Assembly: GCF_000374005.1 (NCBI RefSeq)
Contig: NZ_KB893146.1
Coordinates: 151,465 to 215,464 of the forward strand
DNA length: 64,000 nucleotides
Direction of reading: 5' to 3'
Source of the DNA: Kiloniella laminariae DSM 19542
GTDB taxonomy: Bacteria; Pseudomonadota; Alphaproteobacteria; Kiloniellales; Kiloniellaceae
Part shown: positions 36,794-47,216 of the stretch, in pieces
Numbering within the stretch: position 1 is the first letter of the stretch
Layout: every line of letters begins with the position of its first letter
Translations under genes and position numbers: made by a program
Notes under the pieces: generated by a model
What the model saw: only the letters and a program-made list of their open reading frames with translations
Told to the model about the DNA's origin: nothing
The model's database searches: none

Positions 36794-37651
36794 TCAGGTT
36801 TTTTCTCCTTTTACGACCTGGCCTTTGTCTTTGGCGGTGCCACTGGAGGTTCTGACGATAAGACGATCTCTCAGGCGGAGGTCAACCAGCACGACATCGC
36901 GTTCCAATACACCTTCTTCTCGTTCAATCCGGGCAAAGAAGGACCAGGCATCTTCCGGGTCTTCTTCGGGGAGCTGGACATCAACACCACTGTTGAGGCG
37001 GATGTTCCAGCGGCGGCCGCTGACTCTGACCGCAGCTTCAACCTGGCCACCCAGTTCTGGTTCACTCTCGAGAAGTGCCAGAATTTCCCGCGCGTGGCTT
37101 GGGGCATCCGAACCTACAATCAGAGGAAGCTTGGTGAAGTTACTGGCCTTGGAGGATTCAATGACGTCACCTTCCTGATCGATGACATGAAGCACACCTC
37201 CTTGTTGCCACAGGGCCAGGGGTTCACGTTCAACCAGATTGACATAGATAACATTGGGCAGACGTCGCTCCACCACGGCCTGCTTTACCCAGGGAAGCGA
37301 TTCAATTTTGAGTTTTGCTTCTTCTGGTGAGAAGGCAAGTATGGGCGTGCCGCGTTCAACATCAAGCTTGGTCAGAATGGCGGCAGCTTTGGTGCGGTTG
37401 CGCCCTTCAACCAGTACGTCCTGTACTTTGAGCCCGGCGTCAGCCGTCATGCCATAGAGATTTTCTTGTGCCCGGGTGATTTGTTCCGGAATCCAGCCAT
37501 TGGTCCAGAGCACGGTCGTTACGGCAACAGTCGCACAGACGGCAACAGTTGCTGTTCCGATAAAAACCCGGCGCCAGTTTGTATCCCCGAAGGGAAAACT
37601 CCGGCGCTTTTGTATCCGTTTGCGTCGACGTGTTTTTTTCGGCTCGCTCAT
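36794..37651 (-). CDS. ftsQ: cell division protein FtsQ
   Basis: This 285-residue bitopic membrane protein of the divisome has a basic cytoplasmic N-terminus (KKTRRRKRIQKRR), one membrane helix (VFIGTATVAVCATVAVTTVL), a POTRA domain starting with LKVQDVLVEGRNRT, and the beta domain ending in VDLRLRDRLIVR. GGAGGAG precedes the ATG, which overlaps the ddl stop in ATGA. Confidence 0.93.
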   Translation of the reverse strand: MSEPKKTRRRKRIQKRRSFPFGDTNWRRVFIGTATVAVCATVAVTTVLWTNGWIPEQITRAQENLYGMTADAGLKVQDVLVEGRNRTKAAAILTKLDVERGTPILAFSPEEAKLKIESLPWVKQAVVERRLPNVIYVNLVEREPLALWQQGGVLHVIDQEGDVIESSKASNFTKLPLIVGSDAPSHAREILALLESEPELGGQVEAAVRVSGRRWNIRLNSGVDVQLPEEDPEDAWSFFARIEREEGVLERDVVLVDLRLRDRLIVRTSSGTAKDKGQVVKGEKT

Positions 37652-38580
37652 GACTCCTCCCTGCTCTGGAGAGCATCTTCGACCATCCAGCCACAAAGCT
37701 CGGGGAAGGACATGTCGAGATACCTTGCCTGTTCAGGAACAAGGCTGAGGCTGGACATGCCCGGCTGGGTGTTGGTTTCGAGATAATAGAGCTTGCCGTC
37801 CCCCTTTGGAGTATCGTCATAGCGGAAATCGCTTCGGCTGACACCGTTGCACCCTAGAGCCTGATGGGCTTTTTCTGCTGCATCCAGGGCTTCCTGATAA
37901 ACTTCTTCAGGGATCTGGGCAGGCACAATATGCTCGGTTTTGCCATCAGTGTATTTGGCTTCATAGCTGTAAAAACCCTGTTTGGGGGCCAGTTCGGTAA
38001 CGGCGAGAGCCTTGCCCCCCATCACGGCGACGGTCAGTTCCCGGCCAGGAATATAGCGTTCAACCATGATGTCACCATCAAATCCGAGTTCGGCACGGGT
38101 GGTCGCAATATGGTTGTCTCCCTCGAAGACAATATGCACTCCGACACTCGAGCCTTCACTGAGCGGCTTGATGACATAAGGGCGAGGCAGGGGGTCGCCC
38201 TTTGCCAGTGCGCTGGCCTGGATTGTCAGACTTTCCGAGACCCTGACGCCAACCTGCGACACGATCATTTTGGCGCGCTCTTTGTGCATTGCCAGGGCCG
38301 AGCTGAGAACGCCTGAGTGGGTATAGGTCAGCCCGAGGAGCTCAAGCAGGCCCTGGACGCAACCGTCTTCACCCCAGCGGCCATGAAGTGCATTAAAGAC
38401 AACAGCGGGCTCAGCATCCTGCAATTGTTTAATCAACCGGGGGATATCTTTGCTGACATCAATTTCAGTAACGTCATAGCCTGCTTCGCGCAATGCCTTG
38501 GCACAGGCTTCTCCACTCCAGAGGGATACTTCCCTTTCAGCGGAAACGCCTCCTTTTAACAGTGCGACTTTGCGGCTCAT
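37648..38580 (-). CDS. ddl: D-alanine--D-alanine ligase
   Basis: This 310-residue ATP-grasp enzyme makes D-Ala-D-Ala for peptidoglycan precursors. Family motifs are LLKGGVSAEREVSLWSG, FNALHGRWGEDG, VIKPLSEGSSVGVH, and the metal site YYLETNTQPGMS. The ATG at 38580 overlaps the murB stop by 4 bases; the 16-codon upstream frame lies inside murB and is not needed. Confidence 0.96.
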   Translation of the reverse strand: MSRKVALLKGGVSAEREVSLWSGEACAKALREAGYDVTEIDVSKDIPRLIKQLQDAEPAVVFNALHGRWGEDGCVQGLLELLGLTYTHSGVLSSALAMHKERAKMIVSQVGVRVSESLTIQASALAKGDPLPRPYVIKPLSEGSSVGVHIVFEGDNHIATTRAELGFDGDIMVERYIPGRELTVAVMGGKALAVTELAPKQGFYSYEAKYTDGKTEHIVPAQIPEEVYQEALDAAEKAHQALGCNGVSRSDFRYDDTPKGDGKLYYLETNTQPGMSSLSLVPEQARYLDMSFPELCGWMVEDALQSREES

Positions 38581-39515
38581 GACTTCTGGTTCCTTGTTGT
38601 AATCTCGCCAATGCGTTTGATTTCCCACTGGAGCTCGACCCCGGAAGTCTCTTTGACTTTCCGGCGGACTGTCTCGCCAAGTTCTTCCAGATCACTGGCG
38701 CTGGCCTTGTCGGTATTGATAAGAAAGTTGCAATGTTGTTCCGATACCTGGGCATCACCGATTTTCAGCCCCCGGCAGCCTGCCTGATCAACCAGCTCCC
38801 AGGCTTTGTAACCTTCCGGGTTCTTGAAAGTACTGCCACCGGTACGTGACTTGATCGGTTGGCTGCTGCCACGGGCGTTCTGAATTTCTTTCATCTTCTG
38901 AGCAATGATCTCGGGATCGCCCGGGGCCCCTGTAAAACAGGCGCTCAGGAAAACCCAGTCGGCTGGCAGGGCGCAGTGGCGATAATCAAATCCCAGTTCC
39001 TTTGATGTCAGTCTGTGGATCTTACCCTGCGGGTCCATTGCCTCGGCCCAAACCAGTATATCTTTGGTTTCCCGGCCATATGCTCCGGCGTTCATCCGCA
39101 AGGCTCCGCCGATGGTCCCGGGAACACCGCAGAGAAATTCCAGACCGGTTAAGCCAGCCTTGAGAGCGGTTTTTGCGACCTTGACATCCAGTGTTGCCGC
39201 GCCACAGACAATCTGGTTCTCCCGGGTTTCTGCGTGGGAAAAGGCAGGGCCAAGCCTGATGACGACCCCTGCCACACCACTGTCCCGTACCAGAAGGTTT
39301 GACCCGACACCGATCACCATAACAGGCAGGTCAGTAGGTTTGTTCTGCATGAAACTGGCGAGATCATTCTGATCTGCCGGGGTAAAGAGAACATCAACCG
39401 GACCGCCGACCCGGAACCAGGTGATCTTGCCCAGGCGTGCGTCAGGACTATAGGTCCCGCGGACTGCTGGCAGGCGATAGACCAGATGGTCAGGAGAGAG
39501 GGCGGCTTCAGTCAT
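38577..39515 (-). CDS. murB: UDP-N-acetylenolpyruvoylglucosamine reductase
   Basis: This 312-residue FAD enzyme reduces enolpyruvyl-UDP-GlcNAc to UDP-MurNAc with NADPH. FAD-site motifs are TWFRVGGPVDVLF and VIGVGSNLLVRD, with GVPGTIGGALRMNAGAYG after them. The proton donor serine is in RTGGSTFKNPEG. It lies 3 bases after murC and overlaps ddl by 4 bases. Confidence 0.96.
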   Translation of the reverse strand: MTEAALSPDHLVYRLPAVRGTYSPDARLGKITWFRVGGPVDVLFTPADQNDLASFMQNKPTDLPVMVIGVGSNLLVRDSGVAGVVIRLGPAFSHAETRENQIVCGAATLDVKVAKTALKAGLTGLEFLCGVPGTIGGALRMNAGAYGRETKDILVWAEAMDPQGKIHRLTSKELGFDYRHCALPADWVFLSACFTGAPGDPEIIAQKMKEIQNARGSSQPIKSRTGGSTFKNPEGYKAWELVDQAGCRGLKIGDAQVSEQHCNFLINTDKASASDLEELGETVRRKVKETSGVELQWEIKRIGEITTRNQKS

Positions 39516-39518
39516 CGG

Positions 39519-40955
39519 TCAGGAACGCTCCTTTTTTAGCGGGGACAGAAGCTTTTCCAGCTGTTCTGGCAGGGCATGAGCCCAGGCGGAAATGTTCCCT
39601 GCACCAAGACAGACAACTAGATCCCCCTGTTCAGCGTAATCTGCGATCAGGCCGGGCAGATCGTCTGGATTGGGCAGAGGAACAGCATTTCTGTGACCGC
39701 GGGTCCGCAGACCTGTTACCAGACTGTCTCTGTCGGCGCCTTCGATCGGGGTTTCGCCTGCTGCATAGACATCTGCAACGATGACCTGATCAGCATCGTT
39801 GAAACAGGAGCAGAAACCTTCGAAGTGATCGGAAAGGCGTGAATAGCGATGGGGCTGTACTACAGCAATAACCCGGCTTTCTCCCTTAACCGCTTGTCTT
39901 GCGGCCTGAAGTACGGCGGCGATTTCTACGGGGTGGTGACCATAGTCATCGATAATGGTGATGCCGTTGACTTCGCCAGTTTTGGTGAAGCGTCGCTTGA
40001 CGCCACTGAAGTTTGACAGTGCCTTGCGGATTGCTTCGTCGTCCATGCCCAGTTCACTTGCAACGGAAATGGCGGCAAGGGAATTGAGAATATTGTGATT
40101 GCCGAGCATGGGCAGGTGGCAATCCTTGATGATGCGGCTTTCGTCTCCACCGCGGCTCGAAATGGTTACGTCAAAAAGATTTCCAGTGATTTCTGTGCGA
40201 ATGTTTGTGGCGCGGACACCTGCCTGGGGGCTGAGGCCATAGGTTACAATCCGGCGATCCTGAATCCGGCCGATCATCGACTGTACGACCGGATGGTCGA
40301 TACACAGTACTGAGAAGCCGTAAAAAGGGATGTTCTTCACAAAAGTGGCAAAGGCATCGTGCAGGGCTTCGATGGAGCCATAAAACTCCATATGTTCCGG
40401 GTCGATGTTGGTGATGACCGAAATGGTTGCAGGAAGCTTGATAAAGGTGCCGTCACTCTCGTCAGCTTCGACCACCATCCAGTCACCTTCGCCAAGACGG
40501 GCGTTGGTGCCATAGGCATTGATGATCCCCCCGTTGATGACAGTCGGGTCAAAATGACCGCCATCAAGCAAGGCAGCTATCATCGAAGTGGTTGTAGTTT
40601 TGCCGTGTGTGCCCCCGACAGCAACACAGGATTTGAACCGCATCAGTTCAGCCAGCATTTCGGCGCGACGAACAATAGGGATCAGATTGTTTCTGGCTTC
40701 GGCAATTTCCGGATTGTCCAGCTTGATTGCGGAAGAGACGACAACGACACGGGCATTGGTGACGGTTTCTGCCTGATGGCCGATCATCACCTTTATACCC
40801 ATTTTGCGCAGGCGGGAGACATTGGCAGATTCGGCAATATCGCTGCCCTGGATTTGATAACCCAGGTTGTGCAGGATTTCGGCGATTCCGCTCATGCCAA
40901 TGCCGCCAATGCCGACAAAGTGCAGGGGGCCAATATCGAGGGGCATGCCTCTCAT
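39519..40955 (-). CDS. murC: UDP-N-acetylmuramate--L-alanine ligase
   Basis: This 478-residue Mur ligase adds L-Ala to UDP-MurNAc. The N-terminal [14 protein letters not shown] nucleotide-sugar fold, the P-loop [17 protein letters not shown] and the [11 protein letters not shown] motif are present. The start ATG overlaps the murG stop (ATGA). Confidence 0.97.
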   Translation of the reverse strand: MRGMPLDIGPLHFVGIGGIGMSGIAEILHNLGYQIQGSDIAESANVSRLRKMGIKVMIGHQAETVTNARVVVVSSAIKLDNPEIAEARNNLIPIVRRAEMLAELMRFKSCVAVGGTHGKTTTTSMIAALLDGGHFDPTVINGGIINAYGTNARLGEGDWMVVEADESDGTFIKLPATISVITNIDPEHMEFYGSIEALHDAFATFVKNIPFYGFSVLCIDHPVVQSMIGRIQDRRIVTYGLSPQAGVRATNIRTEITGNLFDVTISSRGGDESRIIKDCHLPMLGNHNILNSLAAISVASELGMDDEAIRKALSNFSGVKRRFTKTGEVNGITIIDDYGHHPVEIAAVLQAARQAVKGESRVIAVVQPHRYSRLSDHFEGFCSCFNDADQVIVADVYAAGETPIEGADRDSLVTGLRTRGHRNAVPLPNPDDLPGLIADYAEQGDLVVCLGAGNISAWAHALPEQLEKLLSPLKKERS

Positions 40956-42142
40956 GCTGCCGCCCCGTTTGAAACGTTCGTGCTTGTTGATGGTGTGTCT
41001 CCAATTTTTTCGGGTGATCCGCAGACCAGATCAGCAAGGTTGCTGGCAGCAGCGGTGATCGCGTGTGACCGCGCGCAGGATGCTGCTCTTTGCAAAAGCT
41101 GGGTGTTTGAAAAGAGTGAAATCAGCCGGTTGGACAAATCCCGGGCAGTAAGGCTTGATTGTGACATGAGCCAGCCTGCACCTGCATCGGCAAAGTCCTG
41201 GGCATTGTCATTCTGATGATCATCTGTTGCATGCGGATAAGGCACAAGAATGGCAGGCCTGCCCGCTGCGGCAAGTTCAGTGATTGTCGAAGCACCGGAA
41301 CGGCAGATAACAAGGTGGGCGGAGGACAGGCGCTCGGGCATGTCATCAAAGAAAGATTTGAGATCAGCGGTGATGCCAGCGGTTTTGTAAATTGTTGACA
41401 CGCTTTCTGCGCTCTCGCCGTCCTGACGCACCTGCTGACTGATATGGATACGCTGGCGCAGGTCTTCAGGCAGAAGGGCCAGAGCTTCGGGAACCAGACC
41501 GTTAAAAACAGAGGCACCCTGACTGCCACCGGTCACCAGCAGATAAAGCGGGCTCTTTTCCGCCGGAATAGGGTAGGGAGTGTCTCTCAGACCCATAATT
41601 GCCGGGCGAACCGGGTTTCCTGTCAGTGTAACTTTATTCTCGCACCCTGCGGGAATGTGACTGACCTTGCGAAAGGAGGTGCAGATTTTTTTGGCCCGGG
41701 TAGCCAGCAAGCGATTGGCCCGTCCCAAAACCGCATTCTGTTCATGAAGGTAGACCGGAATACCCAGAAAACTGCCTGCCAGCCCGGCGGGTACGGAGGC
41801 ATATCCACCAAAGGCAACAACAGCATCGGCTTTAATGCCCCGCAGTTTTTTCATTGCCTGCAAGATCCCCATAGCGAGCTTGGCTGCACTGAGTGCCTTG
41901 TGCAACAGGCTGCCACCGGCAATTCCGCCTGCGGAAACCTTGTGAACGGTCACCTGTGGCAGATCATTTCCAAAACCTTGTCCTCGCTGGTCAGTGACGA
42001 GGCTGACTTTGTGTCCACGTTCGATAAGCTCCTCGGCCAGCGCACGCGCGGGGAACATATGCCCCCCCGTTCCCCCGGAAGCCAGGACGATGTGTTGCCG
42101 TTTCATGATTTTCTTCGGTGTTTTATTTGGTGTCTGGCTCAT
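40952..42142 (-). CDS. murG: lipid II synthase MurG
   Basis: This 396-residue GT28 glycosyltransferase converts lipid I to lipid II at the inner membrane. Recognisable are the N-terminal loop [62 protein letters not shown] and the donor-site [24 protein letters not shown]. The ATG at 42142 overlaps the ftsW stop; the ATG at 42106, just before the GGTGGH motif, is an alternative start. Confidence 0.97.
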   Translation of the reverse strand: MSQTPNKTPKKIMKRQHIVLASGGTGGHMFPARALAEELIERGHKVSLVTDQRGQGFGNDLPQVTVHKVSAGGIAGGSLLHKALSAAKLAMGILQAMKKLRGIKADAVVAFGGYASVPAGLAGSFLGIPVYLHEQNAVLGRANRLLATRAKKICTSFRKVSHIPAGCENKVTLTGNPVRPAIMGLRDTPYPIPAEKSPLYLLVTGGSQGASVFNGLVPEALALLPEDLRQRIHISQQVRQDGESAESVSTIYKTAGITADLKSFFDDMPERLSSAHLVICRSGASTITELAAAGRPAILVPYPHATDDHQNDNAQDFADAGAGWLMSQSSLTARDLSNRLISLFSNTQLLQRAASCARSHAITAAASNLADLVCGSPEKIGDTPSTSTNVSNGAAA

Positions 42143-43263
42143 GCCTCATACCCTCCGTGCGGACGGCGTCGGGTGAGGGCAAGAACCATCCCCATACCGA
42201 CGGCAAGAGCCAGCAGGGAAGATCCGCCATAACTGACAAAAGGCAGAGTCATTCCCTTGGTTGGAATAAGATGCAGTGTCGAGGCCATGTTGATGATGGC
42301 CTGCAGGCCAAACTGGGTCAGAAGTCCGGTACAGGCCAGCAGAACAAAAAGATTGTTTTCATGGAGTAGACGACTGAAACCCCGCAGCACAACAAAAGCA
42401 AAAAGGCAGACGATGATCAAGCAGGCAATCAGGCCAAGTTCTTCACCAGCGACAGAAAAAATGAAGTCGGAATGGGCGTCTGGCAGAAGGGATTTTATTG
42501 TTCCCTCACCGGGGCCCTGGCCAAGCAAGCCGCCATTTTTGAAAGCTTCCATCGAGCGGTTAACCTGAAAGCTGTTCCCGGTAGCCGGGTCAAGAAAACC
42601 GTCTATTCGGGCTGTCACATGCGGCAGGGTATAATAGGCAATGATCAGGCCAAGAGCTGCGAGAAGGATAAAGACACCAACCAGCATCATGGGAAGACCG
42701 GCCAGAAACAACTGGACACCTCCAATGGCAGTGATGACCACTGTCTGCCCCAGGTCCGGTTGCATCATAAGCAGGCTGATCACCACCAACCAGATGCCAA
42801 TGGCGATCCAGGTTCCCGGGATACCCTCTTCGGTTTTGGCGCTGGCAAGCATCCAGGCGATGGTCACGGCAAAGAAAGGTTTGGCAAATTCTGAGGGTTG
42901 CAGAGAGAAACCCAACAGATTTACCCAGCGTGTGGCCCCCTTGATTTCGACCCCGAGAACCAGTGTAGCAAGCAGCAAGACAACGGTAATCCCCAGACCT
43001 ATAACAGCAAAACGTCTGATTTTCCTGACGGAAAGGAGCGATATACTAATCATCATACAGGCTGCGGCAGGCAGGAGAGTGAAATGGCGCTTTGCTAGTT
43101 GGAAAGTACCAACACCAATCCGGTCAGCTGCTGCAGGTGACGCGGCAAGTACCAGCAAGGCGCCAAAAGCCATCAGGGCAAGGAGGGCAGCAAGATTCCA
43201 GCGATCAACCGTCCACCACCAGCGGCCAACAACAGAGGTATCAGTTCGGGCAAAGGTACTCAT
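42139..43263 (-). CDS. ftsW: SEDS peptidoglycan glycosyltransferase FtsW
   Basis: This 374-residue protein has ten hydrophobic helices and polymerises septal glycan with FtsI. The SEDS motifs VNLLGFSLQPSEFAKPF and FIFSVAGEELGLI, and the closing PTKGMTLPFVSYGGSS, are clear. It overlaps murD and murG by 4 bases on each side. Confidence 0.96.
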   Translation of the reverse strand: MSTFARTDTSVVGRWWWTVDRWNLAALLALMAFGALLVLAASPAAADRIGVGTFQLAKRHFTLLPAAACMMISISLLSVRKIRRFAVIGLGITVVLLLATLVLGVEIKGATRWVNLLGFSLQPSEFAKPFFAVTIAWMLASAKTEEGIPGTWIAIGIWLVVISLLMMQPDLGQTVVITAIGGVQLFLAGLPMMLVGVFILLAALGLIIAYYTLPHVTARIDGFLDPATGNSFQVNRSMEAFKNGGLLGQGPGEGTIKSLLPDAHSDFIFSVAGEELGLIACLIIVCLFAFVVLRGFSRLLHENNLFVLLACTGLLTQFGLQAIINMASTLHLIPTKGMTLPFVSYGGSSLLALAVGMGMVLALTRRRPHGGYEA

Positions 43264-44696
43264 GATGCCTCACTCCCGCTGGTCATGTCGGATTGTTCAC
43301 TGCAGTTGCCCGAGATGAGTTTCTGGACGCACTCTCCGAAATGATCGCCTCTGATCTCGAAGCTGCGATACTGATCCCAGGACGCACAGGCCGGTGACAG
43401 CAGGACGACAGCGTTCTCAAGGTTGTCCTGCCGGGCATCTTTGGTGGCCTGCACAACGGCCCGATCAAGGGTCTGGCATTGTGTATAGGGCAGGTCATCC
43501 CCGATTTGTTGGGCAAAATCCTCGGCGCATTCCCCGATCAGATAAGCTTTTCTGATGCGGGAGAAGAGGGGTTTCAGACTGTTGATCCCGCCGTCTTTCG
43601 CGCGGCCCCCTGCAATCCAGTAGATATTTTCATAGCTGCCGATTGCCCGGGCAGCTGCATCGGCATTGGTTGCCTTGGAATCATTGATGTAACGGATGTT
43701 TCCTTGCTGGGCGACAAGCTGTTGGCGATGGGCCAGGCCGGGGAAACTCTGCATTCCGGCAAGAATCACATCATTCGTCAAATTCAGGCTGCGGCAGCAG
43801 GCAAAAGCAGCAGCTGCATTCTGATGATTGTGATCTCCGGGCAGGCGTTCAATATTCAGCAGGTCAAGGATTGCTTCTTTCCGGGCAAAGCAGTCGTCGA
43901 TCAACTGCCCCCGGGCGGCAAAGACACCTTCGGCCAGACGGGTGTTGCCTGAAATCGGGATAGCTTTGCAGCTCCCCAAGGCATTGATCTGGTCAAAAAT
44001 CCTGCGGCTGTCGGGGTCATCCATGCCAATGATGGCGGTATCGTCTTTTCTTTGGCGATCAAAAATATGCAGTTTTGCCTTGATATAGCCTGCCATGTCG
44101 CCGTGGCGATCAAGATGATCGGGACTGAAATTCAGCAGAAGGGCAACATCAAAGCGCAGTTGGCTGAGCAGATCCAGCTGATACGAGGACATTTCAAGGA
44201 CATAGACACCATCGCTGCCCAGCAAAGGCAATTCAAGCGCTGGGGTGCCCAGATTGCCGCCGACCGCAACCGGACGTCCTGCCTGAGAAAGAATGTGTGC
44301 AATCAGGCTGGTTGTGGTGGATTTGCCATTGGTGCCGGTGATACCAACAAAGATTGCATCGGGGTAGGCACGGTAAAGCAGCTCGACTTCGCAAATCACC
44401 TCGACCCCGGCGGTTTGCGCCGCAAGGGCAACCTGATGCGGGACGGGATGAGTCAGGGGAATGCCCGGCGACATCACCAGAGACTGAACCGCTGTCCAGT
44501 CGCAGTTGCCCAGATCGACAAGTTTCAGTCCTGCATCGGCAGCCTTGGCACGACCTTCAGCGTTGTCATCCCAGGCCCACACATCAGCACCGGACTGTGC
44601 CAAGGCACAGGCAGCAGTCAAGCCCGAGCGTCCCAAGCCAAGGACAGCAAAGGCTTTACCATTTGTGGTGCTGATATAGGGACGCAGATCGATCAT
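43260..44696 (-). CDS. murD: UDP-N-acetylmuramoylalanine--D-glutamate ligase
   Basis: This 478-residue Mur ligase adds D-Glu. The N-terminal AVLGLGRSGLTAACAL Rossmann segment, the P-loop GITGTNGKSTTTSLIAHIL, the VLEMSSYQLD motif and the C-terminal NDSKATNADAAARAI signature are present. It lies 7 bases after mraY and overlaps ftsW. Confidence 0.97.
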   Translation of the reverse strand: MIDLRPYISTTNGKAFAVLGLGRSGLTAACALAQSGADVWAWDDNAEGRAKAADAGLKLVDLGNCDWTAVQSLVMSPGIPLTHPVPHQVALAAQTAGVEVICEVELLYRAYPDAIFVGITGTNGKSTTTSLIAHILSQAGRPVAVGGNLGTPALELPLLGSDGVYVLEMSSYQLDLLSQLRFDVALLLNFSPDHLDRHGDMAGYIKAKLHIFDRQRKDDTAIIGMDDPDSRRIFDQINALGSCKAIPISGNTRLAEGVFAARGQLIDDCFARKEAILDLLNIERLPGDHNHQNAAAAFACCRSLNLTNDVILAGMQSFPGLAHRQQLVAQQGNIRYINDSKATNADAAARAIGSYENIYWIAGGRAKDGGINSLKPLFSRIRKAYLIGECAEDFAQQIGDDLPYTQCQTLDRAVVQATKDARQDNLENAVVLLSPACASWDQYRSFEIRGDHFGECVQKLISGNCSEQSDMTSGSEAS

Positions 44697-44703
44697 GCTT
44701 TGC

Positions 44704-45792
44704 CTATCGCAGTTTCAGGGTCGCAAGCCCGAGCAGGGCCAAAATCATCGAGATAATCCAGAAACGAATCACAACCGTTGGCTCTGCCCAGCCTTTCTTT
44801 TCGAAATGGTGGTGCAGTGGAGCCATTCGGAAGACCCGTTTCCCCGTGGTTTTAAACGAGGCCACCTGGACAATGACGGAAACGGTTTCCAGAACAAAAA
44901 GTCCGCCGATAATCGAAAGAACGATTTCGTGTTTGGTGATCACGGCGATGGCTCCGAGCGCGCCCCCCATGCTCAAAGAGCCGGTGTCGCCCATAAAAAC
45001 CATGGCTGGCGGTGCATTGAACCAAAGAAAACCCATGCAGGCGCCAACCAGTGCGGCACAAAATACTGTGAGTTCTCCGGTCCCCGGTACGTATCCGATC
45101 TGGAGATAATCTGAAAAAATCGTGTTGCCGACCAGATAGGCAATCAGGCCAAAACAAGCACCGGCGATCATGACGGGAACTGTTGCCAAGCCATCCAGTC
45201 CGTCTGTCAGGTTGACAGAGTTGGAGGCACCAACCATTACGAAAACGGCAAACGGTATATAGAACAGGCCAAGATTGACGAGCAGGCCCTTGAAGAAGGG
45301 AATTGCCAGATGCGTGTCCATGTTTTCGGGGCTGACAGCGATAATGCCCCAGGTGGCTGAAACCGAAATCAGCACCTGGGCCAGAAGCTTGGCTTTTCCG
45401 GGCAGACCTTTGGTATTGCGTTTGGTCAGTTTCAGATAGTCATCGCCAAAACCAATCATGCCGAAGCCGACAGTAACCAGAAGGGTGATCCAGATATAGG
45501 GATTTCGAAGATCAGCCCAGAGAAGAGTGGAGACAGAAAGAGCCAGCAGGAGCAGGCACCCCCCCATCGTCGGAGTTCCCTTTTTCGTCAAGAGATGGCT
45601 TTCAGGGCCATCGTCCCGGATCGGTTGACCTTCCCCCTGCTTGGATTTGAGCCAGCGGATAATCATGGGGCCAAAGATGAAGGAAATCAGCAGCGCCGTC
45701 AGAACCGCTCCACCGCTTCGAAAGGTGATATAGCGGAACAGGTTGAAGATTTTGAAGTCATCGGCAAGGGGAAACAGGAGTTCAAATAGCAT
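44704..45792 (-). CDS. mraY: phospho-N-acetylmuramoyl-pentapeptide transferase
   Basis: This 362-residue polytopic enzyme makes lipid I on undecaprenyl phosphate. The aspartate motif [24 protein letters not shown], the [13 protein letters not shown] loop, and [15 protein letters not shown] near the C-terminus are all family signatures. It overlaps the murF stop by one base. Confidence 0.97.
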   Translation of the reverse strand: MLFELLFPLADDFKIFNLFRYITFRSGGAVLTALLISFIFGPMIIRWLKSKQGEGQPIRDDGPESHLLTKKGTPTMGGCLLLLALSVSTLLWADLRNPYIWITLLVTVGFGMIGFGDDYLKLTKRNTKGLPGKAKLLAQVLISVSATWGIIAVSPENMDTHLAIPFFKGLLVNLGLFYIPFAVFVMVGASNSVNLTDGLDGLATVPVMIAGACFGLIAYLVGNTIFSDYLQIGYVPGTGELTVFCAALVGACMGFLWFNAPPAMVFMGDTGSLSMGGALGAIAVITKHEIVLSIIGGLFVLETVSVIVQVASFKTTGKRVFRMAPLHHHFEKKGWAEPTVVIRFWIISMILALLGLATLKLR

Positions 45793-47216
45793 CAGACATT
45801 TCCTCCCCTGTCAGGGGTAGGTTGGGATTTCAGGGCTTCGATGATAACCGACATTCGGCTTCCTAAGGATCCCTTGACAGAAACGACATCTCCGGCACGT
45901 AAAGCCTGGGCTATACAGGAGGCCAGTTCTCCGGAATTATCCTTGTGAACACCGCGTATTTCCGCCGGCAGGGCATCGTGTAAGGCTTTCATTTGCTGCC
46001 CGCAAGTAAATACCAGATCAATGGCTGAATCATTTATGGGGCCGGCCAGATCAGCATGTAATTTTCGGGATTTCTTTCCTAATTCCAGCATATCGCCCAG
46101 GACTGCAATCCTGCGACCGTCTGGTCCGGGTGTTGAGTTGGCCAGAACATTAATGCTGGCCCGGACTGACGCCGGATTGGCATTGTAACTGTCGTCGATC
46201 AACTCGAAACTTTCACCGCTGTCCAGTGTCTGCAGGGTTTTTTCACCTCGGCCGGGGAGCCCGCTGATGCTGCTGAGGTCTGTGGCGGCCTGCTGAACAT
46301 CGGCACCGACAGATTTGACCGCCGCGAGGACGGCGAGGCTGTTGATGATCCAGTGAAATCCGGGGTTGGCGATGGTAAAATCAAGGATTTCGCCACAGAT
46401 ATCGGCCTCAACCCGACTGTATTCCGCAAAAAGCTCATAGCCGATAAGACGGGCTTGAGCATTAGAATTTTCGCCAAAGCCGATGATATTGGTGAGCCCG
46501 TTTTTTTGGGCACTTTCCGCCATTAGATCATAAAGCGGGTGATCACGGTTCAGGATCGCGACGCCGTTGCCGGACATGGATTCGAATATTTCGCACTTGG
46601 CCCGGGCAATTTCTTCAAGCGATTTAAAGAACTCAAAATGAGCTGCTTCGATGGTACTGATAATTGCAACATCAGGACGCACGAGTTTGGTCAGTTCACG
46701 GATTTCTCCGCTGCTGTTCATGCCCATTTCATTGATGGCATAGACCGAATCACGGGGCATCCGTGCCAGACTGAGTGGCACGCCCCAGTGGTTGTTAAAA
46801 CTGGCGGCACTCGCTACGGTCATTGCCTGTTTGCTCAAACAGTGACGCAACGCTTCCTTGATACTGGTTTTTCCTACCGACCCCGTCACCCCAATGAATT
46901 TGGCCGAGCTGTTCGAGCGGGCAGACGCACCAAGGCGATTAAGGGCACCAAGAGTATCATCAACCAGCAGCAGACTGACATCGTCACCAAGGTGTTCCGG
47001 GCGATTGTGCACGACAGCAGCCGCGGCACCCTTTTCGAAGGCCTGGGCGACATAATCATGACCATCAAAATTTGGTCCTTGCAGCGCGAAGAACAGATCG
47101 CCCTTTTCCAGGGTTCGGGTATTGAGGGACAGACCCGTGGCCTGCCAGTCCCGTGTATTTTGTCCGCCAGTGGCACTGGCGGCATCTTCGGCTGTCCACA
47201 GAACCGCACGCGTCAT
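45792..47216 (-). CDS. murF: UDP-MurNAc-tripeptide--D-Ala-D-Ala ligase
   Basis: This 474-residue Mur ligase completes the pentapeptide. The P-loop [19 protein letters not shown], the [15 protein letters not shown] motif and the C-terminal [16 protein letters not shown] signature are typical of MurF. It overlaps murE by 4 bases. Confidence 0.97.
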   Translation of the reverse strand: MTRAVLWTAEDAASATGGQNTRDWQATGLSLNTRTLEKGDLFFALQGPNFDGHDYVAQAFEKGAAAAVVHNRPEHLGDDVSLLLVDDTLGALNRLGASARSNSSAKFIGVTGSVGKTSIKEALRHCLSKQAMTVASAASFNNHWGVPLSLARMPRDSVYAINEMGMNSSGEIRELTKLVRPDVAIISTIEAAHFEFFKSLEEIARAKCEIFESMSGNGVAILNRDHPLYDLMAESAQKNGLTNIIGFGENSNAQARLIGYELFAEYSRVEADICGEILDFTIANPGFHWIINSLAVLAAVKSVGADVQQAATDLSSISGLPGRGEKTLQTLDSGESFELIDDSYNANPASVRASINVLANSTPGPDGRRIAVLGDMLELGKKSRKLHADLAGPINDSAIDLVFTCGQQMKALHDALPAEIRGVHKDNSGELASCIAQALRAGDVVSVKGSLGSRMSVIIEALKSQPTPDRGGNV